Assembly: GCA_947627685.1 (NCBI GenBank)
Contig: CANQWZ010000020.1
Coordinates: forward strand, 1 to 16,456
Origin: an uncultured Bacilli bacterium
GTDB taxonomy: Bacteria > Bacillota_I > Bacilli_A > ML615J-28 > CAG-313
Reading direction: 5' to 3'
DNA length: 16,456 nt
Shown here: in pieces, positions 1 to 6,226 of the stretch
How the letters are laid out: every line of letters begins with the position of its first letter
How positions within the stretch are numbered: position 1 is the stretch's first letter
Program-made: the position numbers and the translations under genes
Notes under the pieces: generated by a model
Told to the model about the DNA's origin: nothing
Databases searched by the model: none
Seen by the model: only the letters and a program-made list of their open reading frames with translations

Positions 1-278
1 ATAAATTTCCTGTAAAGAAATATTTATTAAAGTCAATACTTATATCTTTAGTTATTTCGATAGGTTTATGGGTAGGAATGTTTATTATTGGTTCTGTTTC
101 GGTTATTGAAGAACAAGTAAGAATAGCATGGGTAGATTTTAGCATTTACATTTACGCGGACATAACTTTGCTATCATCTTTCATTTTATTATTTGGTATT
201 TTATTTTTAAGTTATTTTATTGCTTTTTTGGTTGCTAAGAAAAGAAATAATTTAAAAAAGATAGATAATGAGGTGTAA
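1..278 (+). CDS. Membrane protein of unknown function, 3' part only
   Basis: An open frame enters from the left edge (first complete codon at base 3) and ends at TAA 276-278. No start codon with a ribosome site is visible, so I treat it as the C-terminal 92 residues of a longer protein rather than starting it at the internal ATG at 78. Two hydrophobic stretches are visible: roughly residues 7-31 of the fragment and residues 53-77, the second ending in a positively charged tail (KKRNNLKK), which suggests that the C-terminus is cytoplasmic. I do not recognise the family; the visible part carries no catalytic motif. A hairpin with a T-run follows about 30 bases downstream, so this gene ends its transcription unit and is not cotranscribed with the next one. 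Confidence 0.7.
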   Translation, partial: KFPVKKYLLKSILISLVISIGLWVGMFIIGSVSVIEEQVRIAWVDFSIYIYADITLLSSFILLFGILFLSYFIAFLVAKKRNNLKKIDNEV

Positions 279-308
279 AATAAATAAATTACAAAATAAG
301 TTATTAAC

Positions 309-346
309 AAGGAATGGTTTCACAAAAGAAAACATTCCTTTTAATT
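309..346 (+). terminator. Rho-independent terminator of the left-edge gene
   Basis: AAGGAATG (309-316) pairs perfectly with CATTCCTT (333-340) across a 16-base loop, and the 3' arm runs into TTTTAATT. It lies between the left-edge membrane protein gene and the promoter of the DUF1189/leuS unit. The stem is short (8 bp), so strength is uncertain. Confidence 0.65.
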
Positions 347-355
347 ACATAAAAT

Positions 356-384
356 TTTACTTTTAGTAAAAAATATGTTATAAT
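356..384 (+). promoter_or_regulatory. Sigma-A-type promoter for the DUF1189-leuS-hpf unit
   Basis: TTTACT (356-361), a 17-base spacer and TATAAT (379-384), a perfect -10 hexamer preceded by TG one base upstream. It stands 23 bases before the first start codon and directly follows a terminator. No other convincing promoter is visible before hpf, so leuS, the 83-residue gene and hpf may all depend on it. Confidence 0.65.
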
Positions 385-406
385 AAAAAAAATGGAGGCT
401 AAATTT

Positions 407-1410
407 ATGTATACAAAATTTAAAGAATGTTTATTAAATCCTACTAAAATAGGAAAATATGTTGATGAAAAATTATCGAAAACTATTTTGTATTTCTTAC
501 TGCTATTATTAATCTATGTGTTGCCTTCAATTGTTTCACTGGTAAGAGTAAGTGAAATGCCAACTAATATTTCAAGTGTAATTACCGAAAGATTTGCTAG
601 CACACAAGTAATTAATTATGAAATTACTGATGTTGATGGTCAAAAAATGCTCGTTAGCACTAGTGATGATCCTAGGGCCCAATATGTATATTTAGGAAAT
701 TTTTTAGATTTTAATTTGGTTGGTTTAGATATTAATATTTTAGCTTTATTTAACACCAGTGAAGAAGATTTTAATCTTTCTAGTTATTCTTTTTCTCCTA
801 ATATTGTTGATGAGTTAAAAGATAAACCAGTTCTTTTGGTTTTATTTCCAAGGAAAATATTGTTATTACGATTGATATGCTTGGACTTTCTGATAATAAT
901 GATAGTGTTTCATTCCTTGCAAATGAACAAGTTCAAAAAACGGTTATTAGTTATGAGAAACTAGGAATTGATAATATCAATTTTAGTTTTGGTAATATTA
1001 ATCCTACTCGTTTTAAAGGAGAACTAGACCGCGCATATACAAGTATTTATAAACATTATTTAGGTATTATTTTAGTAGTAGGTATTCCTATGACTGTTCT
1101 TAGTAATGCTATTTCATTACTATTAGAAGTTTTGGTTTTAGCTTTATTAATTAAATTCCTATATAATAGATTTGGTGTTAAATATAAAGATATTTGTAAA
1201 ATATGTATTTTAGCATATACTCCACGGGTTGTTTGTAATTTGTTATCCATTATTTGGTCTAGCATTATTATATATTTTATAGGTCAACTGTTGACAATTA
1301 TTTATATTCTTATTGCGATAAGATTTTATATAATAAAAAATATTGGTTTAAATATTAGTAAGTTTATACAAGATAATACTAATGGAGGAAATAATAACGA
1401 TGAGTTATAA
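407..1410 (+). pseudogene. DUF1189-like membrane protein gene, interrupted by a frameshift
   Basis: Two overlapping frames together resemble one DUF1189 (PF06691-type) membrane protein. The first half starts at ATG 407 (GGAGG at 394-398, 8-base spacer; an ATG at 392 would overlap that site). It has an N-terminal segment (YTKFKECLLNPTKIGKY) and one membrane helix around residues 22-45, then an extracellular-type stretch. The second half continues one frame back and is open from just after the stop at 823-825 to TAA 1408-1410; it contains FISKENIVITIDMLG, then C-terminal membrane segments and a typical LAYTPRVV...IAIRFY ending. The span of 1004 bases is one short of a multiple of three, as expected for a single-base loss in the T-rich stretch 831-849. 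The ATG at 877 has no ribosome site, which argues against two separate genes. Function of the family is unknown. A sequencing error is a real alternative to a true pseudogene. Confidence 0.72.
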
Positions 1411-3829
1411 TCATAGAGAAATAGAACAAAAATGGCAAAATTATTGGGATAATCATCAAACTTTTAAAACTTATTTAGAATCTGATAAACCTAAATATTA
1501 TGCGATGGATATGTTCCCATATCCAAGTGGTGCAGGTTTACATGTTGGTCATCCTGAAGGTTATACAGCGACTGATATTATTTGTCGTTACAAAAGAATG
1601 AAAGGTTTTAACGTAATGCATCCAATGGGTTGGGATGCTTTCGGTTTACCAGCCGAACAATATGCCTTAAGTACAGGTAATGATCCTCGTGACTTTACTT
1701 ACCAAAATATTGCAACCTTTAAAAGACAATTAAAAATGTTAGGTTTATCATACGATTGGACTAGAGAAATAGCTACTTGTGATCCTGAATATTTTAAATG
1801 GACGCAATGGATATTTTGTAAACTTTATGAAAAAGGACTTGCGGAACTAAAAGAAATAGAAGTCAATTGGTGTGAAGGCTTAGGAACGGTTTTAGCCAAT
1901 GAAGAAATTATTAATGTTAATGGCAAAATGGTTAGTGAAAGAGGTCAATTTCCAGTTGAAAAACGTCCTATGAAGCAATGGGTATTAAAAATAACCGCTT
2001 ACGCAGAACGTTTATTAAAAGATTTAGATGAAATTGATTGGCCCGAATCAATCAAGGAGATGCAAAGAAACTGGATTGGTAGAAGTGAAGGGGCTTTAGT
2101 TGATTTTAAGGTTAAAATAGGTTCAAAGCCATCAGAAGAAAAATTTTGTGTTTTTACCACTAGATGTGATACTTTATTTGGTGCTACCTACTGTGTACTT
2201 GCGCCAGAACATGCATTAGTTAGCAAAATAACAACCAAAGATCATCAAAAAGAAGTTAGTGATTATATTAACTACGCTAAAGCTAAATCTGATCTAGATC
2301 GAACAGAGCTTAATAAAGATAAAACGGGTTGCTTTACTGGCGCTTATGCTATTAATCCTGTTAATGGTAAAGCCATTCCCATTTGGATAGCCGATTATGT
2401 ACTTGCAAGTTATGGTACAGGTGCGATAATGGCTGTACCTGCCCATGATGAAAGAGATTATGAGTTTGCTAAAAAATTTAATCTTGATATTATTCCGGTT
2501 TTAGAAGGTGGCGATATTACCAAAGAGGCCTACACTAAAGATGGTACACATATTAATTCTGGTTTCTTAGATGGTTTAAATAAAGAAGATGCCATCAAAA
2601 AAATGATAGCCTATCTAGAAGAAAAACATATTGGTAAAATGGCCGTTAATTATAAATTACGTGATTGGATTTTCTCACGTCAGCGTTATTGGGGTGAACC
2701 ATTCCCAATTATTCACTGGGAAGATGGTACGATTGAACTTTTAAAAGAAGAAGATTTACCACTTGAACTTCCCCATATTAAAACAATCAAAAAATCAGGT
2801 AATGGGGAAAGCCCTCTTGCAACAGCGAAAGAATGGCTTGAAGTTAAAAGAAGTGATGGTCTTAAAGGTCGTAGAGAAACCAATACTATGCCACAATGGG
2901 CCGGTAGTTGTTGGTATTATATTGGCTATTTGTTAAAAGAAGATGGCAAAATGGCAGCCTTATCCGATCCCAAAGTACAAGCTAAAATTAATAAATGGTT
3001 ACCAGTTGATCTTTATATTGGTGGTACTGAACATGCGGTATTACATTTGCTATATGCAAGATTTTGGCATAAAGTTTTATATGATGCTGGAATTGTTGAT
3101 ACCAAAGAGCCATTCCAAAAGCTTTTCAATCAAGGAATGATTCTAGGTGAAGATAATGTTAAAATGTCAAAATCTAGAGGCAATGTTATTAATCCTGATG
3201 CCATAGTTGATGAATATGGGGCTGATACCTTAAGAGTTTATGAAATGTTTATGGGTCCGCTTGATGCGATGAAACCATGGTCTACTAAAGGTGTTGATGG
3301 CGCAAGACGTTTCTTAGAAAGAGTATATCGTTTAGTTTGTGAGGTTGCTATTATTCAAAATGATGATTTAACGTTAGAAAAAGTTTATCATCAAACTGTA
3401 AAAAAAGTAACTGAAGATATTGAATTACTACATTATAATACAGCTATTTCGCAACTTATGATTTTTACTAATGAAGTTTATAAACATCCTACCATAACTA
3501 AAGAATTTTTAGAAGGCTATGTAAAATTAGTATATCCTTTTGCACCTCATATGGGTGAAGAACTTTGGGAAAAATTAGGACATAATAATACTATTACTTA
3601 TGAGCCATGGCCTACATATGACAATCAAAAAACAATCAATCAAGTTGTTACAATTGTTGTTCAAATTAATGGTAAAATTCGTGATAAATTAGAAGTTAGT
3701 ATCGATACTAGTAAAGAAGAACTTGAACGTCTTGCTTTAAGCAGTCCTAAAATAATAGCTAATTTAAATGGTAACGTACCTAAAAAAGTAATCGTTGTTG
3801 CTAATAAACTTGTAAGTATCGTTTTATAA
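1400..3829 (+). CDS. leuS: Leucyl-tRNA synthetase
   Basis: Class Ia aminoacyl-tRNA synthetase that charges tRNA-Leu with leucine in the cytoplasm; 809 residues, normal for bacterial LeuRS. The HIGH-type ATP-binding motif is HVGH (residues 48-51) within YPSGAGLHVGHPEGY, and KMSKS is at 588-592 within NVKMSKSRGN. Between them lies the CP1 editing domain, with the threonine-rich FTTRCDTLFGATY (T253-T254) and GTGAIMAVPAHDERDYEFA, the hydrolytic site that clears mischarged tRNA. The catalytic-core signature WAGSCWYYIGYL and the C-terminal anticodon-binding region are present. I start at ATG 1400 (MSYNHREIEQKW), which matches LeuRS N-termini and has GGAGG at 1384-1388; an in-frame ATG at 1382 overlaps that site and is unlikely. 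The start overlaps the last 11 bases of the upstream DUF1189 frame (ATGAGTTATAA), suggesting translational coupling. No T-box leader is visible. Confidence 0.97.
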   Translation: MSYNHREIEQKWQNYWDNHQTFKTYLESDKPKYYAMDMFPYPSGAGLHVGHPEGYTATDIICRYKRMKGFNVMHPMGWDAFGLPAEQYALSTGNDPRDFTYQNIATFKRQLKMLGLSYDWTREIATCDPEYFKWTQWIFCKLYEKGLAELKEIEVNWCEGLGTVLANEEIINVNGKMVSERGQFPVEKRPMKQWVLKITAYAERLLKDLDEIDWPESIKEMQRNWIGRSEGALVDFKVKIGSKPSEEKFCVFTTRCDTLFGATYCVLAPEHALVSKITTKDHQKEVSDYINYAKAKSDLDRTELNKDKTGCFTGAYAINPVNGKAIPIWIADYVLASYGTGAIMAVPAHDERDYEFAKKFNLDIIPVLEGGDITKEAYTKDGTHINSGFLDGLNKEDAIKKMIAYLEEKHIGKMAVNYKLRDWIFSRQRYWGEPFPIIHWEDGTIELLKEEDLPLELPHIKTIKKSGNGESPLATAKEWLEVKRSDGLKGRRETNTMPQWAGSCWYYIGYLLKEDGKMAALSDPKVQAKINKWLPVDLYIGGTEHAVLHLLYARFWHKVLYDAGIVDTKEPFQKLFNQGMILGEDNVKMSKSRGNVINPDAIVDEYGADTLRVYEMFMGPLDAMKPWSTKGVDGARRFLERVYRLVCEVAIIQNDDLTLEKVYHQTVKKVTEDIELLHYNTAISQLMIFTNEVYKHPTITKEFLEGYVKLVYPFAPHMGEELWEKLGHNNTITYEPWPTYDNQKTINQVVTIVVQINGKIRDKLEVSIDTSKEELERLALSSPKIIANLNGNVPKKVIVVANKLVSIVL

Positions 3830-3850
3830 TAACAAAATTGGGGGGCTAAA

Positions 3851-4102
3851 ATGTTAAAAGATTTATTTACACCTAGAAGTCTTAAAAATGATGTTAATCA
3901 TTATTTAATTGGCTATCAACACTTGGTAGTTATTAATTATCAAAAAACAAAAGAACAAATCATTATTGACCAAGTAATTGCAAAATTATTTTTAAGTTTT
4001 GTCAATTTGTATTTCTTTAAATCTTATGAAGAAATGGAACGTGATTTAGACTTACTAATTACTTATACTAATGAAAATTATTTAGTAATTATTAGTTCAT
4101 AA
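3851..4102 (+). CDS. Small protein of unknown function (83 residues)
   Basis: A short frame with a very strong purine-rich ribosome site (six G at 3840-3845, 5-base spacer) sits 21 bases after leuS and 19 bases before hpf, in the same direction and without a promoter or terminator on either side. It is therefore very probably a real gene of the leuS-hpf unit. The product begins MLKDLFTPRSLKNDVNHYL, has beta-strand-like hydrophobic runs (HLVVINY and the C-terminal NYLVIISS) and a central aromatic helix (VIAKLFLSFVNLYFF). It has no signal peptide, no cysteines and no metal or nucleotide motif. I do not recognise the family. Its place next to the ribosome-hibernation factor and a tRNA synthetase hints at a translation-related or house-keeping role, but that is only context. 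Confidence 0.75.
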   Translation: MLKDLFTPRSLKNDVNHYLIGYQHLVVINYQKTKEQIIIDQVIAKLFLSFVNLYFFKSYEEMERDLDLLITYTNENYLVIISS

Positions 4103-4121
4103 AAAAGAAAGGAGAATTTTA

Positions 4122-4664
4122 ATGAGAATAAGTATTAGAAGTAATGATCAAGTAAAATTAAGTGAGGCAACAAATGCATATATTAATACCAGACTTGCAT
4201 CATTAAATAAACTTTTTAATCAAAGTGAAAATGTTGTTGCTAATGTTTTATGTAAAGGTAATGATAAAAACGTAATTGTTGAAATTACCATTCCCCTAAA
4301 ACATATAATCTTACGTTCAGAAAGCAAAGCTGATACCTTGTATGGTGCTATTGACCTTGCAACTGATAAAATAGAAAGACAATTATTACGTCATAAACAA
4401 AAAGTAAACACGATTATTAAAAAACGTGAAGGTATTAGTAATTATTTTAGTAATTTAGAGATAAGTGATGAAGACTTGCAAGAAAAGAAAGCTACTAAAA
4501 CGAAAGTAATTGAACCAAAAGTTATGACTTTAGATGAAGCAATCACCGAAATGGAAATGCTAGATCATGATTTTTTCAGTTTTATTAATGAAGCTAATCA
4601 TCGCCATACGGTTGTATACATTAGAAAAGATGGCGGTTATGGAGTAATTGAAACTAAAGAATAA
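4122..4664 (+). CDS. hpf: Ribosome hibernation promoting factor, long form
   Basis: Binds the 30S decoding region and dimerises 70S ribosomes into inactive 100S particles in slow growth or stationary phase. At 180 residues it has both parts of the long (Bacillota) form: an N-terminal S30AE/YfiA domain (about residues 1-100, beginning MRISIRSNDQVKLSEATNAY, with basic helix KIERQLLRHKQK near its end), an acidic variable linker (about 105-130), and the C-terminal dimerisation domain (about 132-178) with the family signature MTLDEAITEMEMLDHDFFSF and VVYIRKDGGYGVIE. The start at 4122 has AAAGGAG at 4108-4114 with 7-base spacing. It is the last gene of its unit; a 12-bp terminator hairpin begins 18 bases after the stop. 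In many Bacillota hpf lies directly before secA; here a HAD hydrolase gene and queH separate them. Confidence 0.95.
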   Translation: MRISIRSNDQVKLSEATNAYINTRLASLNKLFNQSENVVANVLCKGNDKNVIVEITIPLKHIILRSESKADTLYGAIDLATDKIERQLLRHKQKVNTIIKKREGISNYFSNLEISDEDLQEKKATKTKVIEPKVMTLDEAITEMEMLDHDFFSFINEANHRHTVVYIRKDGGYGVIETKE

Positions 4665-4702
4665 GAAATAAGTATTTTACTTAAGAAATAAGTATTTTAC
4701 TT
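4663..4702 (+). repeat. 20-bp perfect tandem duplication at the hpf terminator
   Basis: The 20-base unit AAGAAATAAGTATTTTACTT occurs twice head to tail (4663-4682 and 4683-4702), without mismatch. The first copy starts inside the hpf stop codon and the second copy contains the 5' arm and loop of the terminator hairpin. The perfect identity suggests a recent slippage or duplication. Confidence 0.95.
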
Positions 4703-4717
4703 ATTTCTTACTTTTTT
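4682..4717 (+). terminator. Rho-independent terminator after hpf
   Basis: TAAGAAATAAGT (4682-4693) pairs perfectly with ACTTATTTCTTA (4699-4710) around the loop ATTTT, followed by C and six T. The upstream repeat copy offers a second identical 5' arm (4663-4673) that could pair with the same 3' arm across a longer loop. Confidence 0.88.
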
Positions 4718-4747
4718 AATTACTAATTTTTAAGATAAATCACTATG

Positions 4748-4777
4748 TTGGAAAATACTTGTTAAGTGTAGTATAAT
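4748..4777 (+). promoter_or_regulatory. Probable promoter for the HAD hydrolase-queH unit
   Basis: TTGGAA (4748-4753), an 18-base spacer and a perfect TATAAT (4772-4777), placed 35 bases before the start codon and right after the hpf terminator. The -35 match is only moderate. Confidence 0.55.
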
Positions 4778-4812
4778 AAACATAAGTAAAGATTTAAAAT
4801 GGATGTAAGAAA

Positions 4813-5511
4813 ATGATTAATTATATATTAATAGATTTAGGAAATACCATTATTAATAATGTTGAATTTAATTTATCAAAGGGACTTCTTTATTTATATG
4901 ATATGGTAGATGTTAAAAAAATTTCATCAGAGGCCTTTGTTAGCATGGCTAGTAAATATTTACAAAAAATATTTAAAAAACGTACTATAACCCATCAAGA
5001 AGTAACCTTTCAAGAATATTTAAAAGGACTAATGAAATTAAGTAAGATGTCTTTTAAAACAAGTTTAGATAGTTTAGAACTTACTTTTTATAACTTATGT
5101 GTTAATGATACTTTAAATTTGGATGCTTATGCTTTTTTAGCCTTTTGTAAGAAGCAAAACATTAAAGTTTATTGTTATAGTAATACCTTTTTTTCCAAAC
5201 GTGCCATTGAACAAACGTTAAAAAAGTTTAAACTAGATGAATTAATAGAAGCTTTTTATTTTTCTAGTACTTATACTTTCCGTAAGCCTAGTAAAGCCTT
5301 TTTCTTAAAAACCGAAGCCTCAAAAATTATAGACTTAAAAGAAAGTTTAATGGTTGGTAACGATTATGAGATTGATGGTGGGTTTGCTAAAAAGATAGGG
5401 GTAAATTTTGCTTGGTATAATTTGACAAATACTTTTGATGATGCTAAGAAAGCAACGCTTATTTTTACAAGTTATCAACAATTAAAGGAGTATATATTAA
5501 ACAATGATTAA
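4813..5511 (+). CDS. HAD-superfamily hydrolase (HAD-IA type), substrate unknown
   Basis: Predicted cytoplasmic phosphatase-type hydrolase of 232 residues. The four HAD motifs can be read: motif I DLGNT (nucleophile D8), motif II YSNTF (S123), motif III RKPSKAFF (K158), and motif IV MVGNDYEIDGG (D184 and D188). Residues 15-100 form the alpha-helical cap expected for subclass I. Motif I has Gly where many family members have the second Asp; DLGN is a known variant, seen in YihX-type sugar-phosphate phosphatases, so activity is not excluded. The ribosome site is weak (GGATG at 4801-4805). The 3' end overlaps the queH start by 8 bases (ATGATTAA), which implies cotranslation. The substrate cannot be told from sequence; a role linked to queuosine or nucleotide metabolism would be a guess from the neighbour alone. 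Confidence 0.85.
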   Translation: MINYILIDLGNTIINNVEFNLSKGLLYLYDMVDVKKISSEAFVSMASKYLQKIFKKRTITHQEVTFQEYLKGLMKLSKMSFKTSLDSLELTFYNLCVNDTLNLDAYAFLAFCKKQNIKVYCYSNTFFSKRAIEQTLKKFKLDELIEAFYFSSTYTFRKPSKAFFLKTEASKIIDLKESLMVGNDYEIDGGFAKKIGVNFAWYNLTNTFDDAKKATLIFTSYQQLKEYILNND

Positions 5512-6130
5512 TAATTATCAAGCATTTACAACCTTTTTAGATGATTTAAAAGCTAGGTCCTTAAAACCAACCCTTTTATTACATAGCTGTTGTGGACCTT
5601 GTAGCAGTCATGTTTTGAAAATATTAGCTATGTATTTTGATATAACGATTTATTATTATAATCCTAATATCTATCCTGATAGTGAATTTGTTAAACGCCT
5701 TAATGAACAAAAAAAATTAATTAATAAAATGCATTTACCTATCAAAGTTATTGAAGGTGCTTACGATTATAACCAATATTTAACACATGTTAAGGGCTTA
5801 GAACATTTAGGTGAAAGAAGTAAAAGATGCTATGCTTGTTATGAATTTAGGTTAGCTGAGGCTTTTAATTATGCTAAAAATCATCATTTTGATTATTATA
5901 CTACGACTCTTTCGGTAAGCCCATATAAAAATAGTGATTGGATTAATGAAATAGGTAGTAGATATCAAACGGATAAATGTAAATATTTGTATTCTAATTT
6001 TAAAAAAAAGGATGGCTACAAAGATAGCATTAAACTAGCTAAAGAATATGATATTTATCGACAAGATTATTGTGGATGTGCTTTTTCCATTATCGAACAC
6101 GAAGCACGAAGCAATAGTAAACAAGGTTAA
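5504..6130 (+). CDS. queH: Epoxyqueuosine reductase QueH
   Basis: Reduces epoxyqueuosine to queuosine in the wobble position of tRNA-Asn/Asp/His/Tyr, the last step of queuosine formation; QueH (DUF208/COG1636) is the non-cobalamin replacement for QueG. All family cysteines are visible: HSCCGPCSSH near the N-terminus (C29, C30, C33), RCYACYEFRLAEAF (C109, C112) and DYCGCAFS near the C-terminus (C190, C192), the set proposed to hold the iron-sulfur cluster and second metal. Other family signatures are YYYNPNIYP and TTLSVSPYKNSDWINEIG. Length (208) is normal. The start at 5504 lies inside the end of the HAD gene, with AGGAG at 5486-5490 (a long 13-base spacing), so reinitiation from the upstream stop is likely. 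No other queuosine gene is in the window. Confidence 0.93.
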   Translation: MINNYQAFTTFLDDLKARSLKPTLLLHSCCGPCSSHVLKILAMYFDITIYYYNPNIYPDSEFVKRLNEQKKLINKMHLPIKVIEGAYDYNQYLTHVKGLEHLGERSKRCYACYEFRLAEAFNYAKNHHFDYYTTTLSVSPYKNSDWINEIGSRYQTDKCKYLYSNFKKKDGYKDSIKLAKEYDIYRQDYCGCAFSIIEHEARSNSKQG

Positions 6131-6144
6131 AAGATACGTTTAAC

Positions 6145-6173
6145 TTGAAAAAAAGGAAATTATTTGGTATCAT
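6145..6173 (+). promoter_or_regulatory. Probable secA promoter
   Basis: TTGAAA (6145-6150), a 17-base spacer and TATCAT (6168-6173), with TG one base before the -10 hexamer (extended -10). A perfect TATAAT lies just downstream (6173-6178) but without a properly spaced -35. Transcription from the first would leave a leader of about 45 bases before secA. Confidence 0.55.
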
Positions 6174-6226
6174 ATAATATAGGAAAAATGAGAAAATATT
6201 GTGATGAAAGGATGCGTGATTAAATT

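Noticed and set aside
839..870. Programmed -1 frameshift joining the two DUF1189 halves.
   Set aside because: No X-XXY-YYZ slippery heptamer fits the reading frame in the shift interval, and I see no clear downstream stimulatory hairpin. A one-base loss or sequence error is simpler.
1382..1384. ATG 1382 as the leuS start.
   Set aside because: It overlaps the GGAGG ribosome site that serves ATG 1400, and it would add six residues not typical of LeuRS.
4834..4848. Loss of the second Asp in HAD motif I (DLGNT) as evidence of an inactive hydrolase.
   Set aside because: DLGN is an established active variant (for example YihX-type phosphatases), and motifs II-IV are intact.
6122..6147. Hairpin GTTAAA/TTTAAC after queH as a terminator.
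   Set aside because: The stem is short and bulged and is followed by an A-run, not T-run, on the plus strand; it also overlaps the secA -35 box.
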